Origin: Cymodocea nodosa | Taxonomy: Eukaryota > Streptophyta > Magnoliopsida > Alismatales > Cymodoceaceae | NCBI GenBank assembly: GCA_036874045.1 | Contig: CM072340.1 | Location: 1,565,001 to 1,629,000 of the forward strand | DNA: 64,000 nucleotides | Reading direction: 5' to 3' | In this document: positions 48,341-59,311 of the stretch, piece after piece | Layout of the letters: each line of letters begins with the position of its first letter | Position numbering within the stretch: position 1 is the first letter of the stretch | Program-made: the position numbers and the translations under genes | The notes under the pieces: model-generated | What the model was told of the DNA's origin: nothing | Seen by the model: only the letters and a program-made list of their open reading frames with translations | Database searches by the model: none

Positions 48341-50580
48341 TGTTTAGAATGAAAAAGTGCATAATATTAATGGTTAAATAATGGTTAATTGCATAATATT
48401 TAGCTTATCATATGAGAATTAAGCCATTATGTTATGATTGCACTGTTATAAGCTTTAATTAAAGAATTTGCTTAATTTTGGGGAATTAATGTTAATTTAG
48501 TACATTTCTGAACTGTTGGTAAGTTGCAGGCTGTGAAATTCTTAAATATCCGAATTTTCTATAATTTTGGACAGTTATGTTTAACATACCGAACATGTAT
48601 CAAACAGTTATGTTTAAATTTCCGAACAGTTATGTTTTAAAAGAATATTTTATTATTTTCTGAAGTACACGTGTTGAAACCATAATGCATGACTTAAGTG
48701 AACTTTCGGTGAGTTATCTATAACTATCTGAAATTGCAACTGGGCATCGGATAGTTATATGTGTAACTCTCTAAAATCTCCTTTTATTTATAAAATAGCT
48801 GTGGACACATGTCATGTTCTGGGAAGGTGACTTAAGTGGATTTTCGGTGAGTTATCTCTAACTATTCGAAATGCGTCTGGGCATCGGATAGTTAGACCTG
48901 TAACTCTCCGAAATGTTTCTTTTATTATTAAACTGCTACTGACACATGTCTTGATCTTGTAGATTTACTTAAGTTATATATCGGTGAGTTATCTGTAACT
49001 ATCCAAAATGCATCTGTGCATCGGATAGTTAAGTTTGTAACTATCCGAAATGCATCTAGGCATCAGATAGTTAAGTTTGTAAGTATCCGAAATGCACCTG
49101 AGCATCGGATAGTTAAATTTATGCACGTGTTTTATAGTTAAATCAATGAAGCAAGTCCGTTGAGTTATCTGTAACTCCATGAACTATTTATTTTCTAATA
49201 TGCCACTATAGCGGTTGCAGAAACAAGACAGTTGGAAGGAAAAACCATGATCGCACGTATTACGAAGGAATTCACTCGTCGAAGGGAGAAGAAATCATCG
49301 TCGTTGATACGAATGAAGGAAATCCAACCAACCATTCAAGTAGAAGTAGTTACCATTGAAGAAATATAAAAGAAAAGAAAAAAAAGAAGGGTGTGTGATC
49401 GATGGGTGTGGCCAGTGTGTGCAGAGGAGGATCACCATCGACAATTCTCTAAAGTACCACACCAACCATCATCACCACCACCATAATCACCAACCATCAA
49501 AGGTATGTGAGGATACTTTCCTAATGTCAGGTCGATTCCGAGCCAAACACAGTGCCTGACAACCACTGTGAGGAGTGATCGCGTCGCGGGAAGAGAAGTC
49601 ATTTTCACTAAGTACCGACTCATATCTCAGGAGATCGTAAAGCTTCTAGCCTTGGCTTTGGGTTGATGCCTGTATGCTGAAGAGGAGATCATCTTGCAAT
49701 TCTGGATTCACGATTCTATAGGGAGAGGAGACAGAATTGTAAGTGGTTTAATTTTCAGTGGTGTAATCGCGTCGCATGTAGTGACAGAAGTATTTACTAT
49801 CGACTGAGATTACTTCACATTTCACCTTTCGCCCATTTCTATGCTCATATCAAAACAAAAATACCAAAAACAACTTATCTGTGTTTGTATTTTGTATTTG
49901 AGTGTTGTGTTGTTTGTTTTGTATCGTGATTAATGTTATGTTTGTTAGTGTTGTGATTGTTTTATGTTTGTTTAGTTTTATAGTTTACTGAAATTGGTTT
50001 GTTCAAAAGACTTAAAGATTTTAATGGTTATTGTTTGAATTATCTGAATGTTACTATTGCCTAATGATAAATCTAGTGTTTACTAACATTAAAGAGCTTA
50101 ATTGATGTTATTTAAAATCTGTGGAACCGCCCAATGGTTGGCCGAATTCCTCTGGTAAATAGTAGTATTAAGTAGGAAAGGTAGGCTCGTGGAGTTAACT
50201 TAAGTCCACAAGGTTAGTCCGTTGAGTTAACCATAACTCAACGAACTTTGTCCGTTGAGTTAACTGTAACTCAATGGAGAGCTTATTGAATATATAATTT
50301 TGATTGTTAAAAATGGAACAGTTCTCAATTCTTAAGCAATTCCGTATGGGATCGACCTGTACTTGCACACTAATATAATAGACACTGTGCACTTGTAGTT
50401 AAAGTACAAATTGGAATTAATATCTAATTTGTGTGAAAGGTTATTTGTTTACTTTTAATAAAGGAATTGGCATAAAGATAAATTAACTAAGTAAAAACAG
50501 AAGTTAGCAAATCCAAGTTTTTCTGGTGCGTTGCTGAAGATCCATCCAAGTTTTCTAGTGTCATGCTGGGTAACCAAACA
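48341..50580 (+). repeat. LTR D (3' LTR of element C-D; probably chimeric)
   Basis: TGTTTAGAATG at 48341 to GGTAACCAAACA at 50580, 2240 bp. It has the richest hairpin array (about 48700-49110) and two palindromic modules with 4-base loops at 50220-50243 and 50253-50276. The right flank (GATGG) does not match the left flank of LTR C (ATTTT). It continues instead as internal element sequence lacking PBS and leader. This is best explained by recombination through the LTR. Confidence 0.9.
49365..49372 (+). promoter_or_regulatory. Candidate TATA box of LTR D
   Basis: TATAAAAG about 1.02 kb into the LTR, in the same context as in the other copies. Confidence 0.45.
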
Positions 50581-50871
50581 GATGGTTAGATCACATGAAT
50601 AACAAATGAATTATACTCAATATAATAGAGCTAAGTATGAGAATCCTATAGTTTACCAAACTAATGGTTAGTTTAGAATGTGTAATATGTTGAGAGATAA
50701 GGAAGTTTGGGATAGGTATGACAGACTAGAGTGTAGCTTAGAGCAGAACATGGACAAACTGGAATGATATATGTGTCAGCAACAAGAAGTCAACCAATTG
50801 AACTATAGGGAAGAATATATAGAACCTAAAATTGATATCATATACGAAACTAAAAAAACCATAATTAAAAT
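50581..50871 (+). mobile_element. Internal fragment of the pol-bearing element (5' part)
   Basis: Homologous to 45612-45900 of element C-D (the segment after the zinc knuckle, with MCQQQEVNQLNYREEY and IIYETKKTIIKI). It stops at AAAAT where LTR B starts. Its natural continuation (ATTGATAAAAAAATTG...) is at 43788 on the other strand, so the two are halves of one element separated by an inversion. Confidence 0.75.
50867..50871. repeat. Target-site duplication half (AAAAT), partner of 43784-43788
   Basis: In LTR B sense the flank reads ATTTT, the same as the 5' flank of LTR C. Confidence 0.6.
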
Positions 50872-52787
50872 TGTTTGGTTACCCAACACGACACTAGAAA
50901 ACTTGTTTGGATCTCCAGCAATGCACCAGAAAAACTTGGATTTGTTAACTTCTATTTTTACTTAGTTAATTTATCTTTATGCCTATTCCCTTTTTTTTAG
51001 AAGTAAACAAACAACCTTTCACACAAATTAGATTTTAATTCCAATTTGTATTTTAACTATAAGTGCATAGTGTCTATTGTATTAGTGTGCAAGTACAGGT
51101 CGATCTCACAGGGAATTGCTTAAGAATTGAGAACTGTTCTGTTTTGAACAATCAAATTTATATATTCAATAAACTCTCCGTTGAATTATAGTTAACTCAA
51201 CGGACAAAGTTTGTTGAGTTATGGCTAACTCAACGGACTAACCATGTGGACTTAAGTTAACTCCACGATTCTGTCGTTCCAATTTAATACTGCTATTTAC
51301 AGAGGAATTCGGCCAACCATTGGGCGGTTCCACAGATTGTAAATAACATCAATTAAGCTCTTTAATGTTAGTAAACACTGGATTTATCATTAAGCATACT
51401 AACATTCAGATAATTCAAACAGTAACCATTAAAATATTTAAGTATTTTGAACTAACCAATTTAAGTAAACTGTAAAACTAAAATAAACATAAAATAATCA
51501 CAACACTAACAAAGATAACATAAATCACGATACGAAATAAACAATACAACACTCAAATACAAAATATAAACACAGATAAGTTGTTTTTGGTATTTTTGTT
51601 TTGATATAAGCATGAAAATGGGCGAAAGGTGAAATGTAAAGTAATCTCAATCGACAGTAAATACTTCTGTCACTACATGCGACGCGATTACACCTCTGAA
51701 AATTAAACCACTTACAATTTTATCTCCTCTCTCTATAGAATCGTGAGTCTAGAATTGCAAAATGATCTCCTCTTTAGCATACAGGCATCAACTTGAAACT
51801 AAGGCTAGAAGCTTTACGTTCTCCTGAGGTATGAGTCGACGTTTGGTGAAAATGGCTTCCTTTCCTGCGACGCGATCACTCTTCACTGTGGTTGTCAAGC
51901 ACTGTGTTTGGCTCAGAATCGACCCAACATTAGGAAAGTATTCTCATAGACCTCCGATGGTTGGTGATTATGGCGGTGGTGATGATGGTTAGTGTGGTAC
52001 TTCAGAGAATTACTAACGGTGATCCTCCTCTACACACACTGGCCACACCCATTGATCACACACACACTTTACTTCTTTTTCTTCTTTTCTTTTATATTTC
52101 TTCAGTGGTAACTACTTCTGCTTGAATGGTGGGTTGGATTTCCTTCATTCATATCAACGACGATGATTTCTTCTCCCTACGCAATTCTTGCGATCGTGGT
52201 TTTTCCTTCCAACTGTCCTGTTTCTACAACCGCTACAGTGGCATATTAGAAAATAAATAGTCCGTGGAGTTACAAATAACTTAACAGACTTGCTTCGTTG
52301 ATTTAATTATAGAACACGTGCATAAATTTAACTATCCGATGCTTAGGTGCATTTCGGATACTTACAAACTTAACTATCCGATGCTCAGATGCATTTTTGG
52401 ATAGTTATAGATAACTCATCGAAAGTTCACTTAAGTCATGCACTATGGTTTCGACATGTGTACTTTAGGAAATAATAAAATATTCTTTTAAAACATAACT
52501 GTTTGGTAATTTAAACATGACTATCCAATACATGTTCAATATGTTAAACATAACTGTCCGAAATATCAGAAAATTCGGATACTTAAGGATTACACAGCCT
52601 ACAACTTACTAACAGTTCAAAAATGTACTAAATTAACATTAATTCTCTAAAATTAAGCAGATTCTTTAATTAAAGTTTATAACAGTGCAATTATAACATA
52701 ATGGTTTAATTCTCATATTATAAGCTAAATATTATGCAATTAACCATCATTTAACCATTAATATTATGCACTTTTTCATTCTAAACA
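50872..52787 (-). repeat. LTR B (3' LTR of element B)
   Basis: The element-sense start TGTTTAGAATG is at 52787 and the end GGTAACCAAACA at 50872, 1916 bp. The polypurine tract adjoins at 52788. The antisense reading frame seen in LTRs A, D, E and F is closed by changes here. Confidence 0.92.
52089..52096 (-). promoter_or_regulatory. Candidate TATA box of LTR B
   Basis: TATAAAAG on the minus strand at the position conserved among the LTRs. Confidence 0.45.
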
Positions 52788-52795
52788 CTTCCCCC
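52788..52795 (-). other. Polypurine tract of element B
   Basis: GGGGGAAG on the minus strand abuts LTR B. Confidence 0.85.
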
Positions 52796-54606
52796 ATACC
52801 TAAATTTTGCTAGTCCCTTAGCAAACTAAGATCTAATTAATGGGTCCTTCTAAAAGTGTTAGAATTAATTCTTCCCCCTTTTTTTTATGTTCAACATAAG
52901 AACTAGTATTATTATATAGATATTCTATATGTTTCAATAATATTGTTTTCTCATCTTCAACCTGCAAATATACTTAGAATATATGCAAATTACATACAAA
53001 GTATATCATCATTACATAGGTGTTAATTATATTATCGTTTGTTCTTATTTTCATCATCTGTCATCTTGAATTTTCCAATAAGATTTCTAGAAGAAATTTC
53101 AACAACATATGAATCAAAGTACAATCCAATTCAATATGATTAAGACAAGTAGAATAAAGAATTGTATCTCCATTAAACAACTTCAAAAGTCAATTCTAGA
53201 TTCACATTTCAGCAATTCTAGATAACAGAAAGTATACTCGATTCATAAAATCTCTGTATTTCACAAAACACTTGTATCTTTTTAGAACAGTATATGTATT
53301 TTTGTACTTTAAAAGTTAATTTGACAAGCTTAATTATACAAGAGCTTTCTAATGTACCCATGTAACGAGCTTTCAGTCAACAATCTTAGATCTGATCAGG
53401 ATCTTAGGTTACGAGATTTCAAGAGTACTTTTTTGAGGTCAACAATCCTTACATACCTATCTGCTCAAGTACAAAAGGCTTGTGATCAAACAAGTCAATA
53501 AACTCTCAAAGTTTGTTTGTTTTTTTTTTTTTTTTTTTTCCTCTCTTTTTTCTATTTTTTTCTCAGTAATCACAATAAAAACATTAATCACATACTGTAT
53601 ATGTACCTATTTCATTAATATAGATGCAATAAACACCAATCTCATATAGTCTTGCTTCTATCATTTATTAAAAATATGAATCCATAACAATAAGCTCATA
53701 CTTTTTCTATAGTTTAATAAGATCTACACATAAATCATTCTACAAGTTTAATCAGTTAAATTAAATGTATCTTTAATCATATGTTTTTCATTTAATCTAG
53801 AATTCATATTTCCGTTCCTTTAGGACTTTAGATAATTTTTTTCATTAAGCATTCTGATTTCATTTTAAAATCGTGAAACTATTAAACTCATGAAATTCAG
53901 AAAAAACATAAGATACTATATCTAGATTTGCATAAATAGTAAATTCTATAGCATCTTATATAGACTTCTAAATATAACATTCAAGCAGTTACATTTTATA
54001 AAAATTTTACAGTCTCAAATATCGAATAGTTACAGCAAGTTCAAAAAAAATTTTCAATTTCCACAAAACTTTTCAGTACCATTTTAATTCCTTTAATTAA
54101 CAAACTTACATGGTTGTTACTTTAATTACCTCCTCCCATACCTACATTTTGCATTGTCCTCAATGTAAAAGATTTGACAATAAATACGGTAATTGTAGCA
54201 GACATGAATACAATTTCGTTGATTTAGCACTTAACTCAAGAAATGAGTTTAAATCTAAATTCAGGCTAAGTAATCAGTTACATACCTTGTTTCGTTTGTA
54301 TCTCTTTCTGCATATTCGAATTTTTGATTCTGAAAAACTTTTCATTCACAGATAAAAGCAGAATATATTACAAAATAGTATTTAATAGATATTGATAAAT
54401 TAGTGTCTTGTGTGGAACCTAGGCTCCTACACCTTTGGTGGCTCACAAGCAAGCCAGTTGGTTTCCCAGAACAGATACCAACAAATTAGATTGATATTTT
54501 TTTTTTGTTTTCTTTTATAACATAAAATGAAAACTAATATATATTTTTTTTTTTTTCTAAAAATAAATGTTGAAGACACACAACATTAAACACATAAAAT
54601 CACAGC
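52796..54606 (-). other. 3' non-coding region of element B
   Basis: Collinear with 2047-3780. The internal purine tract is at 54129-54142 (minus-strand GGTATGGGAGGAGG). A poly-T run (53517-53540) breaks the alignment. An 81-codon open frame on the plus strand (54110-54355) is antisense to the element. Confidence 0.75.
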
Positions 54607-55743
54607 TTAAGAACATGATTGAAAAGTAGAAACAAATGGAATAAATGCGTCAGTCCAAGCAAACTTTTTAGGCATAATTCTTCTTGCTATTAATTCTGTT
54701 TTAATGCCATTCTTGTTCCTTCTTAATTTGTAAACTTGTAATATACTATCAATGCTAAATACAAGTGTATTACCATTAATGAAATGAAATACCGAAAGAG
54801 ATCCTTTTTGGTTCCAAGATAATGTAGCAGTTTCTATTTCTACATCTATTTCAATATATTCCTCTTCCCACTTCCATTCATTTATGTCTTTCATAATCCA
54901 TATTTGAAATTTCATCAATTCATCCCACCATCTTATCAGACATAAAGTAGGATCATCATATTCATTATACCACATTCCTATTTGAATTTTATCAAATTCT
55001 GCAGATGGTGGTTTAGCTATTTCTCTCGGTATAGGTAAAATTTCTATATATTTATCATAACTATCTATGCTCACTATGTAAAAATCAGATCTAAATGCAA
55101 CTGATATATCTGTGACAAGATATATATATCAATTAGGTATGACATGTATGCTGTTAATTAATGATTTCTGTCCTAGATATATCATAGTATTTCTAGTCCA
55201 AGATCTATTTAGAAAATTATACACACTCAAGCATAAATCTTCATCCCAATTTCTTGTAAGTCTCCAATAATATAATTTTTTAGGAATGATAGAATTTTTA
55301 TCAGAAAATATTAAAGCCGACCCACAATTTATAGTTGGTACTTCATATCTATTAGGTCTTCCTATATTCCATTCTTCTCTTGTTATAGGATTTCTTATCA
55401 AAATATCGAGTAATAGACTTGCATACCTTGGTTTGATTCTGTATATGATTAATCCTTCATCCATCCCCATAACATGATCTATTCCTTCTAATGTATTGGG
55501 TGGAATTCCAGTAGTTTCTTCCATATTCAGATATTCATGGGTAATTGAACTACGATTAAATGACTTCCATATGAGTCCATCTCTAATCTTAGTCATTTTT
55601 GTAGTTTGTAGTCCCTGAAAATATTTTTCTCCCACACATTCTTTAATTTCCTTTAATACACAACACAGCCTGCACAGATCTTTAGCTGACAAGTTACTTA
55701 GTACTTCCCTTAGTACATCCAACAGTAATTACATCAATTCCAT
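54607..55743 (-). pseudogene. F-box-like protein ORF captured by element B (two nonsense codons)
   Basis: From ATG at 55743 to TAA at 54607-54609 there are 379 codons, one fewer than the copy in element A (a Pro is absent in the ASLLL-DILIRNP segment), with no frameshift. The F-box is LLLDVLREVLSNLSAKDLCR; the C-terminal region is FBA-like, with EEWNIGRPNRYEVP, LCLIRWWDELMKFQIWIM and TEAT-like strand repeats, ending STFQSCS. Stops are CAA to TAA at codon 5 and GGA to TGA near 55129. Element A retains sense codons at both sites, just as this copy keeps Trp where A has stops. A downstream ATG (the D-V-L-R frame lacks one) is not evident, so the codon 5 stop should abolish the F-box. The two copies are otherwise very close in protein sequence. 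Confidence 0.82.
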
Positions 55744-55812
55744 TTGTTGATTCTGTATAACACAAACAAAAATTTAACAGAGACAAAAATTAACATAACT
55801 ACTACACACCGT

Positions 55813-55873
55813 CGTGGAGTTAGGGCATAACTCAACGAACTAAGTTCGTTGAGTTAAGGACTAACTCTACGAT
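55813..55873. repeat. Palindromic modules between gag and the F-box ORF of element B
   Basis: Arms CGTGGAGTTA (55813-55822) and TAACTCAACG (55828-55837) surround a 5-base loop; a second, weaker module CGTTGAGTTA facing TAACTCTACG follows. Same position as 4988-5050 in element A. Confidence 0.8.
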
Positions 55874-55928
55874 ACTATTAACTATAAATAAACATATATA
55901 TACAGATAGTTGCTTCAGTTATACTACT

Positions 55929-56408
55929 TCATTCAGCTATCCTCCCAGAAGAGGTATCAATTTCATTAACAGTTTTGTCGACAAGGTTAGGTATTGCTTG
56001 TATTGTCAATCCTCCAGTGGGTCTAACTTCCATTGATTCCTTTTGTGTAAGTGGTATGTTTGTATTCTGATTTTGAATTGTAGCATTTTCAAATACAAAA
56101 TCCAGACGATTGTTTAATTGTTGGATTATCTTTTCTAATTTCTCTATTCTGGATCCTTGTTCAAGTAATGCTTCATAACTTATATTCTTCTCATTTACAT
56201 TTTCTCCTCCCTGGAAATTGTTGTTTCTCCAAGATAAATTTGGGTGATTTCTCCAATTAGGATTATAAGAATTTCCAAAGTTATCTTTTTGGTTTCTAGC
56301 ATAAATAATATCTAAATCATTAATGACTGCATTCTTTTCTGCTAGCTTTTGATTTAATGATAACTCTTCTATTTTCTTTGTTAATTCAGTTAATTTCGCT
56401 TCAAGCAT
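55929..56408 (-). pseudogene. gag C-terminal part of element B
   Basis: The ORF ends TGA at 55929 with NEIDTSSGRIAE. It contains the leucine-heptad segment LTELTKKIEELSLNQKL and SRIEKLEKIIQQLNNRLDF. The capsid core seen in element A (5600-6290) is deleted, and the frame is joined to ORF1 just upstream. No stop lies within this part. Confidence 0.8.
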
Positions 56409-57138
56409 AGTACTAGCTCTACACGCCTTTGAGCCACAGGTACTAGCTCTTCTTGTTTAATTTTTTCAATAATTGCTGGTCTCGAAGGACTAGCTTCAGC
56501 CTCTTTTGCAGCAAATCTGACAGTAGTTCTAGCAGTAGCTTCTTGATGTTGTTCAACTTTAATTTTATATTGGGCTTGCAATTTCTCTACAGCCCTCCTC
56601 TTGTGTAGTGCATTAAACACCAGATGTGCTTTGGCTACTGCTAAATCTTCTAGTTCTCCTTGGTTTCTTCCAACTTGAACTAGTCCTTGAAATTCTTCTT
56701 CAGTCGAATGCCCCAACATTGTTGCTCGTGCCAACGGCTTAAATGATGGAACTGAAGGTCCTGGCTGCTGTTCCTCAGGAACAGGTCTTTCAGTAGTCGG
56801 CTCCTCTTGTTCTTCCTCTACTTGTTGTTGCCGCCTTATTGCACCCCTTGCACGACCAGCAATGCGCTTTTTGAACCATAATCTAGCTTTACGTTGGATT
56901 AGTTCTAGGGCTACTTCATTGTTCAGCTTGATTTTTCTCTCTTTACTTAAAGCAATTTCTGTTGCTACTTTGATTCTTGTTTCCACTATCTAGGGAATTT
57001 GTATACCCAAATCAACCAAAAATTTCCTCAAGTTGAAGAGTTCTGATTCTACCTTTTGTAACTCTTTTTCTCTTGTCGTGTTCTGAATCTTCTACCATGT
57101 GTGCCAATCCTCTGACTCTTTCAAAAACTGTGCTGTGT
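56409..57138 (-). pseudogene. ORF1 N-terminal half of element B
   Basis: Corresponds to about 9510-8870 of element A. It contains the basic RKARLWFKKRIAGRARGAIR region, an acidic Glu/Pro segment and the DLAVAKAHLVFNALHKRRAV helix, with stops near 56993 and 57090. At 56409 it is fused to gag through a short shared sequence (AGTACTATGCTTGA begins the gag side). LTR E interrupts it at 57138/57139. Confidence 0.75.
57134..57138. repeat. Target-site duplication of solo LTR E, left copy
   Basis: TGTGT, repeated at 59234-59238 directly after the LTR. Confidence 0.9.
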
Positions 57139-59233
57139 TGTTTAGAATGAAAAAGTGCATATTATTAATGGTTAAATGATGGTTAATTGCATAATATTTA
57201 GCTTATCATATGAGAATTAAGCCATTATGTTATAATTGCACTGTTATATGCTTTAATTAAAGAATCTGCTTAATTTTGGGGAATTAATGTTAATTTAGTA
57301 CATTTCTAAACTGTCGGTAAGTTGCAGACTATGAAATTCTTAAGTATCCGAATTTTCTGATATTTCGGACAGTTATGTTTAACATATCGAACATATTTCG
57401 GACAGTTATGTTTAATAGATCGAACATGTCGGATAGTTTTGTTTAAATTTCCGAATAGTTATGTTTTGAAAGAATATTTTATTATTTCCTGAAGTACATG
57501 TGTCATGTTCTGGTAAAGTGACTTAAGTGGATTTTCGTTGAGTTATCTCTAACTATCTGAAATGTATCTAAGCATCGGATAGTTAGACTTGTAACTCTCC
57601 GAAATGTTTATTTTATTATTAAACTACTACTAACATGTGTCGAGATCTAGTAGATTTACTTAAGTTATATATTAGTGAGTTATCTGTAACTATCTGAAAT
57701 GCATCTGAGCATCGGATAGTTAAGTTTGTAACTATCCGAAATGCATCTGAGCATCGGATAGTTAAATTTATGCATGTGTTTTATAGTTAAATCAACGAAG
57801 AAAGTCCGTTGAGTTATCTATAACTCCACGAACTATTTATTTTCTAATATGCCACTATAGCGGTTGCAGGAACAGGACAGTTGGAAGAAAAACCACGATT
57901 GCACGTATCACGCAGAGAGAAGAAAGCATCGCCGTTGATATGAATGAAGGAAATCCAACCGACCATTTAAGCAGAAGCAGTTACTACTAAAGAAATATAA
58001 AAGAAAAGAAGAAAAAGAAGAAAAGGGTGTGATCGATGGACGGCCAGTGTATACAAAGGATGAGCACCGAGTTTTCTGCAGGCTGTATCGGCAATTCTCA
58101 AAAGTACCACACCAACCATCGTTACCACCACCACAATCACCAACCATTGGAGGTCTGTGAGAATACTTTCTTGATGTCAGGTCGATTCTGAGCCAAACAC
58201 AGTGCCTGACAACCACTGTGAGGAGTGATCGTGTCGTGGGAAGGGAAGCCATTTTCACCAAGCGCCGACTCATATTTCAGGAGATCGTAAAGCTTTTAAC
58301 CTTAGCTTCGGGTTGATGGCTATATGTTGAAGAGGAGATCATCTTCCAATTCTAGACTCGCGATTCTATAGGGAGAGAAGACAGAATTGTAAGTGGTTTA
58401 ATTTTCAGTGGTGTAATCGTGTTGCAAGTAGTGACAAAAGTATTTACTGTCGAGTGAGATTACTTTACATTTCAACTTTCGCCTATTTCCATATTCATAT
58501 TAAAACAAAAATACCAAAAACAATTTATTTGTGTTTGTATGTTGACTTTGAGTGTTGTATTGTTTGTGTTGTATCGTGATTAATGTTATCTTTATCAGTG
58601 TTGTGATTGTTTTATGTTAGTTTTAGTTCTACAGTTTACTGAAATTAGTTCGTTCAAAAGACTTAAAGATTTTAATGGTTACTGTTTGAATTATCTGAAT
58701 GTTAGTATGCTTAATGATAAATCCAGTGTTCACTAACATTAAAGAGCTTAATTGATGTTATTTACAATCTGTGGAATCGCCCAATGGTTGGCCGAATTTC
58801 TCTGTAAATAGCAGTATTTAAAAAGAAAAGATAGGCTCGTGGAGTTAACTTAAGTCCACGAGGTTAGTCCATTGAGTTAGCCATAACTCAACGAACTTTG
58901 TCCGTTGAATTAACTGTAATTCAACAGAGGGCTTATTGAAGATACAAATTTGATTGTTAACAATGGACAATTCTCAGTTCTTAAGCAATTTCCTATGGGA
59001 TCGACCTATACTTGCACACTGATACAATAGACACTATGCACTTGCAGTTAAAGTTCAAATTGGAATTAATATCTAAATTGTATTAAAGGTTGTTTGTTTA
59101 CTTCTAAAAGAGAAAGAATAGGCATAAATCGAAATTAACTGAGTAAAAACAGAAGTAACAAATCCAAGTTTTTCTGGTACGTTATTGGAGATCTAATCAG
59201 ATATTCTAGTATGGTGTTGAGAAAACACAAACA
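57139..59233 (+). mobile_element. LTR E: complete solo LTR nested in element B
   Basis: TGTTTAGAATG at 57139 to AACACAAACA at 59233, 2095 bp, flanked by the perfect duplication TGTGT. The flanking ORF1 sequence of element B resumes afterwards (CTTCCCAGAACTCAAGTGTC, matching 9575-9596). This copy fixes both LTR ends for the whole family. It arose from a full insertion followed by LTR-LTR recombination. Confidence 0.95.
57996..58003 (+). promoter_or_regulatory. Candidate TATA box of LTR E
   Basis: TATAAAAG at the conserved position. Confidence 0.45.
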
Positions 59234-59311
59234 TGTGTCCACTGCATCTTCCCAGAACTCAAGTGTCATCTTCCTCATCGTGGAGTTACACAACAACATA
59301 GAATTGCTCTG
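59234..59311 (-). pseudogene. ORF1 start remnant of element B
   Basis: The TGTGT duplication is followed by the continuation of ORF1 up to its ATG at 59278 (MRKMTLEFW) and the GTGGAGTTACACAACAAC leader. It then joins abruptly to the middle of LTR H, so the PBS and leader are lost. Confidence 0.75.
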
